Positions 8,657 to 17,093 are shown, counted from the stretch's first letter. The stretch is 43,349 bases of DNA from Paenibacillus popilliae ATCC 14706 (GCF_000315235.1 NZ_BALG01000028.1:1-43349); one strand, 5' to 3'. A program made the numbers and translations. Notes: generated from the letters alone by a model not told the origin.

Positions 8657-9412
8657 TTATGCGTTGCAAGGCACGACAATGCGGTAGGCTTCGTGCTCTT
8701 CGTTCTGCTGCGCTGACGATTGCTCCAGCTTCAGGCCGCCTACAGACGCGATATACTTCAATTTGGATTCCACTTCATCCGGATTCAATAAGTTGCCTTC
8801 GTATTGATAGAGAATGACAAGTCGGCCGTCCTCCTTGGCAAATTTGACGCTTAGCGGATTTATCCCGTCATTTTGCACCTTCGCCGCAAAGTGGAAAGCT
8901 TGAACCGAAGCAATGACCGCCTCGGCTAACTTGCACGTATCGATGGACAAGTTCATCCGGTTCAATTCAACCGGTTCCGGTATCGCAATGTGGAGCGGCA
9001 TCAAGCTGCCGGATAACCGCTGCTGCATCAGGAACATGACCAGCTCCGGCACGCCAAGCTTAGCAATCCGGCTCTCCTCCGCCATGCGCCCTTTTATAGT
9101 CTCTACACATTCCGGTAATTTATCGAACTTCTTCAATCGAACATAACCATACATCAATTGCAGATCATTCATCCAGTCATGGCGCTGATGGTTCATTAGC
9201 TCGAGGGCAGATGTTGCCAGCGAACACTCCGCACGCTGCCGCCGCATCTGCTCTTCTCGGTACAACAAGAACCCCCACAAGCTCAGCATCACCGCCATGA
9301 CGAGAATCAGCACGAATCTCCAAGTGAATGATAAAGGCCATCCAATGACAGTAACGGCACATGCGGCCGCTGCCGTGATGCAACCTCCTAGCTTCCATCG
9401 CAAACAATTCAT
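8657..9412 (-). CDS. spo0B: Spo0B-type sporulation phosphotransferase with N-terminal membrane anchor
   Basis: Spo0B passes phosphate from Spo0F to Spo0A in the sporulation phosphorelay. The key motif HQRHDWMNDLQL is present, with the presumed phospho-acceptor His78 in RHDW followed by a two-helix hairpin, and a degenerate ATPase-like C-terminal domain. At 251 residues it is about 60 longer than the soluble B. subtilis protein (192). The extra N-terminus holds two hydrophobic segments (about 9-25 and 32-51), so this version is probably membrane-anchored. The ATG at 9412 has GGGGAG about nine bases upstream. It is paired with obg and has its own promoter. Confidence 0.8.
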   Translation of the reverse strand: MNCLRWKLGGCITAAAACAVTVIGWPLSFTWRFVLILVMAVMLSLWGFLLYREEQMRRQRAECSLATSALELMNHQRHDWMNDLQLMYGYVRLKKFDKLPECVETIKGRMAEESRIAKLGVPELVMFLMQQRLSGSLMPLHIAIPEPVELNRMNLSIDTCKLAEAVIASVQAFHFAAKVQNDGINPLSVKFAKEDGRLVILYQYEGNLLNPDEVESKLKYIASVGGLKLEQSSAQQNEEHEAYRIVVPCNA

Positions 9413-9471
9413 ATTCCGGCTCCCCGTTCGTCATTCCATTCTTCCATTTATGTACAGACTCCCCAATTTTC

Positions 9472-9501
9472 AGTATATCATGTAGAAGGAAGGGCGTCCA
9501 A
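9472..9501 (-). promoter_or_regulatory. Promoter of spo0B-obg
   Basis: Minus strand: TTGGAC at 9501-9496, an 18-base spacer and TATACT at 9477-9472. It lies between the rpmA terminator and the spo0B start, so it would drive spo0B-obg separately from the ribosomal genes. Confidence 0.6.
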
Positions 9502-9523
9502 GAAAAATGATCCGTAGCCGGGT

Positions 9524-9554
9524 AAAAAAAACCCCCGGCACTAGCCGAGGGTTT
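9524..9554 (-). terminator. Rho-independent terminator after rpmA
   Basis: Minus strand: a G+C-rich stem CCCTCGGC / GCCGGGGG (9551-9544 with 9539-9532, one G-T pair) with a four-base loop, followed directly by eight T (9531-9524). It is a strong intrinsic terminator 11 bases after the rpmA stop. Confidence 0.9.
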
Positions 9555-9565
9555 CTTCTATCGTC

Positions 9566-9877
9566 TTAGTTCTCCACAGCTGCTGCAACAGGTGCAGCTT
9601 CCACCGGGTAGACGCTCACTTTTTTACGGTCGCGACCCCATCGTTCGAACTTCACGACGCCTTCCACTTTTGCGAACAGTGTGTCATCTTTACCGATGCC
9701 CACGTTGTTGCCTGGATGGACCTTCGTGCCGCGTTGGCGGACCAAGATGCTGCCGGCTGTAACCACTTGGCCGTCTGCGCGCTTCACGCCAAGACGCTTG
9801 GAAATACTGTCACGGCCGTTCTTCGTGGAGCCTACACCCTTCTTGGATGCGAACAACTGAAGATTCAGTTTCAACAT
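9566..9877 (-). CDS. rpmA: Ribosomal protein bL27 with cleavable N-terminal extension
   Basis: bL27 reaches the peptidyl-transferase centre of the 50S subunit. The 103-residue protein begins [14 protein letters not shown]: the nine-residue extension ending in LQLF is the Bacillota-type pro-sequence that must be removed before ASKKG by the Prp protease encoded next door. The conserved body ([18 protein letters not shown]) follows. The ATG at 9877 is preceded by GGAGG; the longer open frame upstream has no support. The gene ends the rplU-prp-rpmA operon. Confidence 0.96.
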   Translation of the reverse strand: MLKLNLQLFASKKGVGSTKNGRDSISKRLGVKRADGQVVTAGSILVRQRGTKVHPGNNVGIGKDDTLFAKVEGVVKFERWGRDRKKVSVYPVEAAPVAAAVEN

Positions 9878-9891
9878 GTTGTCTACCTCCT

Positions 9892-10227
9892 TTATGTCGT
9901 TATAAGTTCTTCTATTTGAAGATACGATTCGTATGAAGCTTCGATACTTTGCAACCCAATAATCATCGATTCCAGCAGCAGCTGAACCTGGGCTTCGATG
10001 TCCTTCCGCTCGATGAACGGAACCGTTCCGCTCAAGAAGCCGTCCTTCATCTCGCACTCCAGTTCAATGCCTGTCAGAACCTCAATGGCATTGGCTGCGC
10101 CCACCGACACGGCCGAGACACCCGCACATACGATGTCCTCTCCGTGGGGAGCATAATCCGCATGGCCCTCAATCGAGAAGCCTGCGATAGATCGATTCGA
10201 CTTCCGCCTAACTGTAACGCGAATCAT
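9892..10227 (-). CDS. prp: Ribosomal-processing cysteine protease Prp
   Basis: Prp (formerly YsxB) cuts the N-terminal extension from bL27 after the LQLF motif. The 111-residue protein carries the catalytic pair His22 (EGHADYA) and Cys34 (DIVCAGVSA). Length and position between rplU and rpmA are as in B. subtilis and Staphylococcus. The ATG at 10227 has AAAGAGGTG just upstream. The substrate site is visible in the adjacent rpmA, so enzyme and target agree. Confidence 0.93.
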   Translation of the reverse strand: MIRVTVRRKSNRSIAGFSIEGHADYAPHGEDIVCAGVSAVSVGAANAIEVLTGIELECEMKDGFLSGTVPFIERKDIEAQVQLLLESMIIGLQSIEASYESYLQIEELITT

Positions 10228-10238
10228 CCGGCACCTCT

Positions 10239-10550
10239 TTACGCCTGAATGTTCTCGATCGTTACTTTTGTATACGGTTGGCGATGACCTTGCTTGCGAC
10301 GGTAGTTCTTTTTCGCTTTGTACTTGTACACGACAATTTTCGCGCCTCTTCCATGCTTCTCTACCTTCGCCATTACCGCAGCGCCGGATACAACCGGTGT
10401 GCCTGTAACGAGGCCGCCGTCCTTCGATACCGCCAATACGCGGTCGAATGTTACACTGTCGCCTTCTGCCGCGCTCAGCTTCTCGATGTACAATACATCG
10501 CCCGCTTGAACTTTGTACTGCTTGCCGCCAGTCTCGATAATTGCATACAT
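10239..10550 (-). CDS. rplU: Ribosomal protein bL21
   Basis: bL21 is a 50S protein binding 23S rRNA. The 103-residue sequence begins [18 protein letters not shown], the family hallmark, and ends with the basic [17 protein letters not shown] segment. The ATG at 10550 has GGAGGTGC in front, so the six extra residues of the longest frame are not used. It is the first gene of rplU-prp-rpmA, with 11 bases to prp. Confidence 0.97.
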   Translation of the reverse strand: MYAIIETGGKQYKVQAGDVLYIEKLSAAEGDSVTFDRVLAVSKDGGLVTGTPVVSGAAVMAKVEKHGRGAKIVVYKYKAKKNYRRKQGHRQPYTKVTIENIQA

Positions 10551-10673
10551 TGTGTTGCACCTCCTCATGTCTCAGACTCGCCTGAATCAGGTGATGACGC
10601 TGTTTCCAGCCTCATGCTTGGAACCTGTCCGGAGCGGTTACAGCATGTGTAAGCAACTTCACTAGACACATAC
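10551..10673 (-). promoter_or_regulatory. rplU mRNA leader, candidate L21 autoregulatory leader
   Basis: About 120 bases separate the predicted start of transcription from rplU. On the minus strand CATGCT (10647-10642) pairs with AGCATG (10618-10613), with a nested AACC/GGTT pairing, and a second CCTGAttCAGG hairpin follows closer to the gene. Bacillota rplU operons are known to carry a structured L21 leader. I identify it by position and structure, not by a profile match. Confidence 0.5.
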
Positions 10674-10679
10674 TGAAAG

Positions 10680-10708
10680 ATTTTAGCACAGTTAATTACA
10701 AAATACAA
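10680..10708 (-). promoter_or_regulatory. Promoter of rplU-prp-rpmA
   Basis: Minus strand: TTGTAT at 10708-10703, a 17-base spacer and TAAAAT at 10685-10680. It lies just downstream of the rng stop, so the ribosomal operon can be read independently of rng. Confidence 0.7.
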
Positions 10709-10722
10709 CCTTTTGCGTTCCA

Positions 10723-11970
10723 TTAACGACTGGGAATTTGTGCCATGTTCCACCCATTTCCCCCGCATGAGAGACATGGTTGAAGGAACTGGTTCATCAC
10801 CTGTTCCCGCACTTTTTTGCGGGTCAGTTCCAGCAAGCCAAGCTTCGTCCAGCCGACGACCAGACATTTCGTCCTGTCTTTCTTCATCATCGTCTCCAGC
10901 TGTTCGACCACGTGCTGCCGATGCTCTTCCGTATCCATGTCGATAAAATCGATAATGATGATGCCTCCGATATCCCGCAGACGGATGAGACGCGCGATTT
11001 CCTCCGCAGCTTCCATATTCGTAGTATACACGGTCTCTTCGAGATGGCTTGTCCCCGTATATTTCCCCGTGTTCACATCAACAACGGTTAGAGCTTCCGT
11101 CTGGTCCCATACCAAATAGCCGCCGCTTTCCAGCCAGGTTTTGCGCTGGAACGCCTTGTCCAACTGCTCATGGACATGATACCGCCGGAACAACGGCTCC
11201 GCTTCCTTATACGTATGAATCCGGTCCTCCAAATCAGGTGCAACCGATCGGACGAACGTATGTAACCGCTCGGCTTGGCGGACATTGTCAATCAGCAATT
11301 GATCGACCTCCCGCGAGAACGCGTCCCGCACCAGCCGCTCCACCATGTTCAGATCATGGTGCAGCAGGGCAGGCGCTTCCGCTTGTGACGAACGAAGCGT
11401 AGTCCGCTTCCACAGCTCGCGAAGCGTCTCGATATCGCCTTGCAGCGTCTCTCGCGACTCTCTCTCCGCCACGGTGCGGATAATCAGGCCTTCCTCGTTC
11501 TCGCGCAGCTCTTCAGCAAGCTGCTTCAGGCGGGTTCGTTCCGCTTCCTGCTCAATCTTCTTGGATACACCGATATAATCGGCGTTAGGCATATAGACCA
11601 AATAGCGGCCTGGCAGCGAGTAATGGGTCGTCACACGGGCGCCCTTGCCCCCCAGCGCCTCCTTCATCACTTGGACGATAAGCTCTTGTCCAACACGAAG
11701 CAAGCTGGTTATCGGAGGCTTCTGCTCCGGCTGCTTCTCCAAATGTGGGTGCAAACAATCATCAACATACAGAAATGCATTCTTCTTCTGACCGATGTCC
11801 ACAAATGCAGCCTGCATTCCCGGAAGAACATTCACTACACGGCCCTTATAAAAGCTTCCGACCGATGTAGTTCCCGTGGCTTGTTCGACTGCATATTCGA
11901 CGAGCCGACCATGTTCCAACAATGCCATTTGCGTGACTTGTTCCTCGCAGTGAACAATCATTTGTTTCAT
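10723..11970 (-). CDS. rng: Ribonuclease E/G family protein
   Basis: This is a 415-residue RNase E/G endonuclease acting in rRNA and mRNA processing. It has an N-terminal S1-like RNA-binding domain (about 25-110), then the catalytic domain with metal-binding Asp298 in VVDVNTG and Asp341 in IIDFIDMD. The zinc-link cysteines are Cys399 and Cys402 in PCLSCGG near the end. I start at the ATG at 11970, which has AGAGGTG upstream, rather than at 11997. B. subtilis itself lacks RNase G/E, but Paenibacillus and several other Bacillota have it at this site upstream of rplU. Confidence 0.92.
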   Translation of the reverse strand: MKQMIVHCEEQVTQMALLEHGRLVEYAVEQATGTTSVGSFYKGRVVNVLPGMQAAFVDIGQKKNAFLYVDDCLHPHLEKQPEQKPPITSLLRVGQELIVQVMKEALGGKGARVTTHYSLPGRYLVYMPNADYIGVSKKIEQEAERTRLKQLAEELRENEEGLIIRTVAERESRETLQGDIETLRELWKRTTLRSSQAEAPALLHHDLNMVERLVRDAFSREVDQLLIDNVRQAERLHTFVRSVAPDLEDRIHTYKEAEPLFRRYHVHEQLDKAFQRKTWLESGGYLVWDQTEALTVVDVNTGKYTGTSHLEETVYTTNMEAAEEIARLIRLRDIGGIIIIDFIDMDTEEHRQHVVEQLETMMKKDRTKCLVVGWTKLGLLELTRKKVREQVMNQFLQPCLSCGGNGWNMAQIPSR

Positions 11971-12002
11971 GGTATCACCTCTGCTACAGCGCGTCATCTT
12001 TC

Positions 12003-12030
12003 ATTGTAACATGAAGCAGGAGGCAGTGAA
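12003..12030 (-). promoter_or_regulatory. Promoter of rng
   Basis: Minus strand: TTCACT at 12030-12025, a 16-base spacer and TACAAT at 12008-12003 with an extended -10 TG. It lies about 33 bases upstream of the rng start, downstream of the spoIVFB terminator. Confidence 0.55.
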
Positions 12031-12065
12031 CATACCTAACCGGTATGCTTTCCGATCAAAATAAT

Positions 12066-12097
12066 AGAAAAACGAAAAACGGCAGCCGCCCGGCTGC
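12066..12097 (-). terminator. Rho-independent terminator after spoIVFB
   Basis: Minus strand: GCAGCC / GGCTGC stem (12097-12092 with 12087-12082), a four-base loop, then CGTTTTTCGTTTTT. It starts about ten bases after the spoIVFB stop and closes the spoIVF operon. Confidence 0.85.
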
Positions 12098-12106
12098 GCC
12101 GGCCGC

Positions 12107-12967
12107 TCAATTCCGCCGTCCCCCGGGCTCGTCGAAATAGGCATCAATCGCCCGCTGCTCGGGAATGATGCGCCTAATCGCCCCTCCCGGGTCCATGACA
12201 TAAATAAAATGATATTCGTCCCGGCGCAGCAAGCGCAGCAGCCCCGACAGCGGCCAGCCGTTCTCCGCCACGATCGGCCGACCGAGGCAGCCGCTTTGTT
12301 CCCATTTACGTAGCCGGGCGGGACGGGCCACCAGGAAGCGCAGAAAACGGTAGGGTATGTTCTTCCACTCCTCCCAGTTGGACCACAAGAGGAAGATTCC
12401 CAGCATAAGCAGGCTCAAATTCAATTTCCCACCCGTGAGCAGCGGCATGACGCTATATACCGCAATCGCGGCGCTGATCGCCATACTCACTCTGGCCCCG
12501 ATAAGCAGGGTCTTATAATAGCTGAACCATAGCGAAGCCGCAGCTTGAAGCATGCGCCCGCCATCCAGCGGTAACACCGGAAGCAGATTGAACAATCCGA
12601 TGAATGCATTCGCTCGAATGAAATCGTCCGTCCAAGCGCTTCCCCACCACCCCCACTGCTCGAACAACAGGGCAAGTCCGATCATGAACCCGTTCTGCAG
12701 CGGTCCTGCGGCCATGACCAGCCACTCCTGCCAGGCCGGAGCCAGACTTCCGTCTTCCGTCTCCGCCACACCGCCGAAGGGCAGCAACTTCACTTCCGTT
12801 ATCGTCCAGCCGAACATTCGCGCCACAGTGACATGTCCCATTTCATGGACAATCACGATAACGAACAGGGTAAGCAGTTCCAATATATAACCCGTCACGG
12901 CCGCCATGGCCAGCAGGAGGATAAACAAAGGATGCAGTGTATAGACGGTCCTGCCCCATTTAATCAA
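12107..12967 (-). CDS. spoIVFB: SpoIVFB-type intramembrane metalloprotease (site-2 protease)
   Basis: SpoIVFB cleaves pro-sigma-K in the mother cell after engulfment. The 286-residue protein has the zinc motif HEMGH (41-45), the second motif NLLPVLPLDGG with Asp135 (127-137), several membrane segments over the first 200 residues and a C-terminal CBS-like domain that in Bacillus binds substrate and ATP. The start is TTG at 12967, overlapping spoIVFA by eight bases, which suggests coupled translation. No other ATG fits the frame. The partner gene spoIVFA supports the call over other M50 proteases. Confidence 0.9.
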   Translation of the reverse strand: MIKWGRTVYTLHPLFILLLAMAAVTGYILELLTLFVIVIVHEMGHVTVARMFGWTITEVKLLPFGGVAETEDGSLAPAWQEWLVMAAGPLQNGFMIGLALLFEQWGWWGSAWTDDFIRANAFIGLFNLLPVLPLDGGRMLQAAASLWFSYYKTLLIGARVSMAISAAIAVYSVMPLLTGGKLNLSLLMLGIFLLWSNWEEWKNIPYRFLRFLVARPARLRKWEQSGCLGRPIVAENGWPLSGLLRLLRRDEYHFIYVMDPGGAIRRIIPEQRAIDAYFDEPGGRRN

Positions 12968-13913
12968 AAGCGATCACATCCGTCGGATCAATGTACTCCC
13001 CATCCCGCAAGAGAGCGAAATAGAGCGCCGCCGTACGGTCTTCCGCCGAACTCTTCAGCATGCCCACTTCTTCCCCCTCCTCAAGCCAATCGTTCACCTT
13101 TACTTCGCTGGCGGCGAGACCGCCGTAAATGCTGACCACGCCCGAAGCATGCTGAACCGTAACCTGGATATCATCCTCGGCCCGGCGATCAACTTCCGTA
13201 ACCCGTCCGGTCGCCACGCTCACTACCTCGGTATATGCCGCGGCCCCAGTGTCGGCAGCAATCCGGATCCCGTTGCCATTCATATCGAACGGCTGCAGCA
13301 CCGTTCCCTTGACAGGGGGATGCAGCGATAGTCCCCCTTGAACGGATGCCGCTTCATTCCGATTCCCTTGGAACAGCGGGATGAAAGAGGGAGATCCGGA
13401 GAACGTCCGTTCATACCAGGACGCGATCGGGCGCATGTCCATTTCCTCCGTCAAGCTCCTTCCGATCCATTGCCGCGCCTGCTCATTCCAATCGGCGGGG
13501 AAGCGGAAGAGCGCGAACGCGGCGGCGAACAACAGGAAGGACAGCACAATTCGCGTGCGAAAAGATCGCCAGAACTCGCCGTTTCGTTCCTCCTCCCAAC
13601 CGTAGCGTTCATGCCATTGCCGCTTCGATGCCTTCCACAGCCATTCCGGATCGGGCGAATCGGTTGGGAGCTCCATCTCGTTCAGGCGAAGCGGAGGATG
13701 TCCGCCCATCACTTCGCTATCGCTGGGAATCTCGGCCGTCCCAGGCTTAGCCGTCTGGGCGGGCCGAATCATCGGCGGCTTTTGCTCCGAGTGCTGAACG
13801 GGCAGGAAGGACGTTCCGGCTTCATATCGGCGCTTCGCCTCGGATGACCGCTGTTCTTGACGGATGATTTCCCGAATTCGTTCTTGCCGCCGACGACGAA
13901 TGTCCTCGTTCAT
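12960..13913 (-). CDS. spoIVFA: SpoIVFA-type regulator with degenerate M23 domain
   Basis: SpoIVFA holds SpoIVFB inactive until the forespore signal arrives. The 317-residue protein has a charged cytoplasmic N-terminus rich in Arg and Glu, one membrane segment (about 121-138) and a C-terminal LytM/M23-like domain (about 205-315). The domain lacks the HxxxD and HxH zinc ligands of active peptidases (HASGVVSIYGG is visible where catalytic residues would be), as expected for the regulator. It overlaps spoIVFB by eight bases and lies behind a probable sigma-E promoter. Confidence 0.85.
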   Translation of the reverse strand: MNEDIRRRRQERIREIIRQEQRSSEAKRRYEAGTSFLPVQHSEQKPPMIRPAQTAKPGTAEIPSDSEVMGGHPPLRLNEMELPTDSPDPEWLWKASKRQWHERYGWEEERNGEFWRSFRTRIVLSFLLFAAAFALFRFPADWNEQARQWIGRSLTEEMDMRPIASWYERTFSGSPSFIPLFQGNRNEAASVQGGLSLHPPVKGTVLQPFDMNGNGIRIAADTGAAAYTEVVSVATGRVTEVDRRAEDDIQVTVQHASGVVSIYGGLAASEVKVNDWLEEGEEVGMLKSSAEDRTAALYFALLRDGEYIDPTDVIAFD

Positions 13914-13999
13914 GGCTTTCTCATCCCTTCATTGATATCCTCTTGATTGATATCTGCCTGCATGCGCAATCCCCTAAACAAGCGACTGCTTATATCCCA

Positions 14000-14026
14000 T
14001 TTGTATGACAAGCTATCACCGGATAT
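14000..14026 (-). promoter_or_regulatory. Probable sigma-E promoter of spoIVFA-spoIVFB
   Basis: Minus strand: ATATC at 14026-14022 preceded by TTC, a 14-base spacer, and CATACAAA at 14007-14000. The -10 element matches the sigma-E consensus (CATACAnT) at seven of eight positions and the spacing is right. In B. subtilis this operon is transcribed by sigma-E. The rest of the 344-base gap up to rodA holds only the rodA terminator; I see no gene. Confidence 0.6.
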
Positions 14027-14173
14027 GAACAAGCCTTCGCTTCATGCTAATAAGCTCCCGAGCTTTAGGGATATCGGTTATAAGGAGTCGTTGTCTAGGG
14101 GAACGTTAGCACTTGAATGATGGGGATACTCACCATAAAGGGCAGCTGGCTACCTTTCCTATGGTTCAATGTC

Positions 14174-14215
14174 AAAAAAGGCTTTACTGTCTGGGTGCAA
14201 ACAGTAAAAGCCTTT
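14174..14215 (-). terminator. Rho-independent terminator after rodA
   Basis: A stem of about 13 bp pairs AGGCTTTACTGT (14179-14190) with ACAGTAAAAGCCT (14201-14213), with one bulged base. On the minus strand it is followed by six T. It ends the maf-to-rodA gene run about 43 bases past rodA. Confidence 0.85.
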
Positions 14216-14257
14216 CCTTGACAAGCCGATATTCCGTTCCGGCTTCATTCCTAATCT

Positions 14258-15409
14258 TCAATCTTCAAGCTGATACTTCTCCCTGTAGATGCGTATGCTC
14301 ATCACCAGACCGATACAAAACATATTCAGCAGCAGGGAAGTTCCCCCATAGCTGATGAAGGGCAGCGTGATGCCAGTAACCGGCATCAGACCGATCATCA
14401 TGCCGATATTTTCAAGAATCTGAAACACGAACATGGACACGATGCCGATGATGATATAGGAGCCCCTCAAGTCATAGCACTGAAAGGCGATGAGAATCAA
14501 TCTGTAAATCAGTAAGAAGTAAAGCAGCAGCAGGATCGACGAGCCCTGGAAGCCGAACTCCTCGCCGATGACGACGAAGATCGCGTCCGAGTACGTATAC
14601 GGAATGAAGCTTCTTCGCTTCAATTCCCCCTTCATATACCCGTCTCCGGACAACCCACCGGAACCGATCGCGATCATGGCGTATTTGGATTGATGATTGG
14701 CATCGGACGATGCCAAGGACGGATTAATGAACGTATCAATGCGCGTAAACCAGTGCTGTTGCTTGACGACATCGGTGAAAAACGCATTGGTCTCTTCACG
14801 GAACGTCGTGAAGGAGACATAGATCGAACCGGCCAGCAGCGACACAACCATAAGACCGACCAACACATGCCGCAGCTTAATCCCGCCGATCCATAACATG
14901 CCGATGAAAATAACGATATAGATGATGGCATTGCCCAAGTCCGGCTGGATTACGACGAGTGTGAACGGCATCAGCGTCACAAGCGCCACCGGCATCAAGT
15001 CTTTGGTGAACGTAAGCGGATCTCCGCCTCGCCGTCCCAGCAGTTGGGCCAGGGCGAAAATAAGCGAAATCTTGGCAACCTCCGCCGGCTGGAACGAGAA
15101 GGTGCCAAAATTGTACCAACCAATTGCACCGTTCAGATTGGATCCGAAGAAGAAGATGCCGACGAGCAGCAGGATCGTTATTCCCATCGTAATCGGCCAT
15201 ATTTTCAGTAAAATTCGATAATCGAACAACGCAGTTACAAACATGACGATAAATCCGGCCGCGAAGAAAACAACCGTCTTCATCGCCGTATTGGCAAAGC
15301 TCGGATCTCCCCCGTGGGTCGCACTATAAATGACAAGCGGGCTGAAGACCGAAAATACAAGCAAAATTCCAACGATAACCCAGTCAATACGTTTTAGTTT
15401 GTTCAGCAC
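14258..15409 (-). CDS. rodA: RodA/FtsW/SpoVE-family peptidoglycan glycosyltransferase
   Basis: This 383-residue SEDS protein has about ten membrane segments and the family signatures GAIGWYNFGTFSFQPAEVAK near 95-115, QPDLGNA near 160 and FISYGGTSLL near the end. SEDS proteins polymerise lipid II; next to minD and mreBCD, the elongation protein RodA is the best fit, though SpoVE or FtsW cannot be excluded from sequence alone. The start is GTG at 15409, six bases after minD, with a weak ribosome site, so coupling to minD is likely. Confidence 0.85.
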   Translation of the reverse strand: MLNKLKRIDWVIVGILLVFSVFSPLVIYSATHGGDPSFANTAMKTVVFFAAGFIVMFVTALFDYRILLKIWPITMGITILLLVGIFFFGSNLNGAIGWYNFGTFSFQPAEVAKISLIFALAQLLGRRGGDPLTFTKDLMPVALVTLMPFTLVVIQPDLGNAIIYIVIFIGMLWIGGIKLRHVLVGLMVVSLLAGSIYVSFTTFREETNAFFTDVVKQQHWFTRIDTFINPSLASSDANHQSKYAMIAIGSGGLSGDGYMKGELKRRSFIPYTYSDAIFVVIGEEFGFQGSSILLLLYFLLIYRLILIAFQCYDLRGSYIIIGIVSMFVFQILENIGMMIGLMPVTGITLPFISYGGTSLLLNMFCIGLVMSIRIYREKYQLED

Positions 15410-15415
15410 TGCTCA

Positions 15416-16210
15416 TCAACCCATCCCAAAAAACTTCTTCATCCGCGTAAGCACGCCCTTCTTCTGATCTAACGGCATCAACGGAACCATGTCCCCCAGT
15501 ATGCGCCGGGCGATATTGCGGTAAGCCACCGCCGCGCGAGAATCCGGGTTCATGACTGTCGGCTCTCCTGTATTTGCAGCCCGAATGACGAGTTCATCAT
15601 CCGGCACGATCCCGAGAAGTTCGATATTCAGCACCTGCAAAATATCGTCTAGGTCAAGCATCTCCCCGCTCTTCACCATGCTGGAGCGGATGCGGTTCAC
15701 GATTAGCTTCGGCGAGCCGACATTCGCATTTTCCAGCAGACCGATTATGCGATCGGCATCGCGCACGGCTGCATTCTCCGGTGTCGTGACGACAATCGCG
15801 CTATCTGCCCCGGCGATGGCGTTTTTGAAGCCTTGTTCGATGCCGGCAGGACAATCGATAATCGTATATTCATAATCCTTCTTCAATTCGAGAATGATAT
15901 CCTTCACTTGTTCCGGCGAGACCGCATCCTTGTCTTTGGTCTGGGCGGCAGGAAGCATGTACAATTCATCGAACCGCTTATCCTTGACAAGCGCTTGGTT
16001 CAATTGGCATCGGCCGTCGGCCACGTCACAAATATCATAGATGATGCGATTCTCCAGCCCCATGACGACGTCGAGGTTGCGCAAGCCGATATCGGTATCG
16101 ACCATGCATACTTTTTTGCCGAGTAGAGCAAGCGCGGTCCCCAAATTCGCCGACGTCGTCGTCTTGCCGACGCCGCCTTTCCCCGAAGTGACGACGATAG
16201 CCTCTCCCAT
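15416..16210 (-). CDS. minD: Septum-site determining ATPase MinD
   Basis: MinD is a membrane-cycling ATPase that brings MinC to cell poles to block polar division. The 264-residue protein has the deviant Walker A motif GKGGVGKTT with Lys11 and Lys16, DTDIGLRNLD, and a C-terminal amphipathic membrane-targeting helix (TRMKKFFGMG). I use the ATG at 16210 with AAAGGAG upstream rather than the longer frame from 16279. It follows minC by seven bases. Confidence 0.96.
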   Translation of the reverse strand: MGEAIVVTSGKGGVGKTTTSANLGTALALLGKKVCMVDTDIGLRNLDVVMGLENRIIYDICDVADGRCQLNQALVKDKRFDELYMLPAAQTKDKDAVSPEQVKDIILELKKDYEYTIIDCPAGIEQGFKNAIAGADSAIVVTTPENAAVRDADRIIGLLENANVGSPKLIVNRIRSSMVKSGEMLDLDDILQVLNIELLGIVPDDELVIRAANTGEPTVMNPDSRAAVAYRNIARRILGDMVPLMPLDQKKGVLTRMKKFFGMG

Positions 16211-16217
16211 AGTTCTT

Positions 16218-16874
16218 CTACACTCCTTTGAACAAAGTAATGTCCTTGCGGACGCGATAAAGCTGCGAGATTTTGTCAATTTGCATCATGCCGTCATGGA
16301 TATACGCAAATTCCATTTGAACCTGCGATAACCCCCATTCGTCCGGCGGGCGGCTGATGACATCCGCGATACGCAACTGCGTCGGTGCAAACAGCGAGGC
16401 GGCGATAACCGCACCCGTCTCTCCTTCGACGCCGGCATGGGCTGTGCCCCGCAGGGCTCCGAATACGATGATGTCTCCGCTGCTTATGATCATTCCGCCC
16501 GGATTGACATCGCCAAGGAAGAATAGATGCCCGTCATGCCGTAGCACCTGCCCCGAGCGAACCATTCCGGTCATCGTATGAACGCGGTACCCTTGCGCTT
16601 CCTTCTTGACATCGGCATCCGATTCCAGCGATCGGATGATCAGATTCCCCCGCTGCCTCAAAATGTTGAGCATCTCTGTCTTTTGCTCATCGGCAGCGGT
16701 ACGGGCTCCTAACTTGACATCGACATACACAAGCGGTCCGTCGAAAAAATGCGGTGTATTGTCAAGCTTGTCGCGCAATTCTTGCAACAAGTCTGTAAAT
16801 TCGCACTGATCGTCAAGCAGGAACACGAGGCCGTCCTTCATGCCTTTAATCGTTACCAATGGCTTGGCCATCAT
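16218..16874 (-). CDS. minC: Septum-site determining protein MinC
   Basis: MinC inhibits FtsZ ring assembly with MinD. The 218-residue protein has an N-terminal MinC_N domain (1-100) and a C-terminal beta-helix with GMVRSGQVLRHDG, LGDVNPGG and ALRGTAHAG motifs, which binds MinD. GGGGAGG sits eight bases before the ATG at 16874; the upstream part of the frame is not needed. The 220-base gap to mreD holds a hairpin and no convincing gene. In many Paenibacillus a penicillin-binding protein gene might be expected in this area; none is seen here. Confidence 0.95.
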   Translation of the reverse strand: MMAKPLVTIKGMKDGLVFLLDDQCEFTDLLQELRDKLDNTPHFFDGPLVYVDVKLGARTAADEQKTEMLNILRQRGNLIIRSLESDADVKKEAQGYRVHTMTGMVRSGQVLRHDGHLFFLGDVNPGGMIISSGDIIVFGALRGTAHAGVEGETGAVIAASLFAPTQLRIADVISRPPDEWGLSQVQMEFAYIHDGMMQIDKISQLYRVRKDITLFKGV

Positions 16875-17059
16875 GAAATGTCCCTCCCCACGGTTATCTT
16901 TTTCGTGACGGATAAGAAAAGTTCCTGCAAAAAAGCCGTGAATCGTGAGAAAAACCTTTGTCGACGCCCCTCGAAGAGGAGCGATCGCCAATAGAGACTG
17001 GTGAACATTTCCCCTGCCCCGCCCGACTTCAGCACCGGAACTGCGGGTGAAAACAGCAT

Positions 17060-17092
17060 CAGCCGCCTGGACGAAGTGCCCAAAGACGGCTG
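17060..17092 (-). terminator. Hairpin after mreD, weak terminator or processing site
   Basis: Minus strand: CAGCCG (17092-17087) pairs with CGGCTG (17065-17060), with an inner GGGC/GTCC pairing. It lies directly after the mreD stop. Only four T follow, so read-through from mreBCD into minCD is likely. Confidence 0.4.
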
Positions 17093-17093
17093 C

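Noticed and set aside
9892-10560. Long 222-codon version of prp
   Set aside because: The first half overlaps rplU in another frame; the ATG at 10227 with its ribosome site gives a normal-length Prp.
16875-17093. Possible extra gene between minC and mreD
   Set aside because: Frames here lack ribosome sites and motifs; only a hairpin just after mreD is visible.
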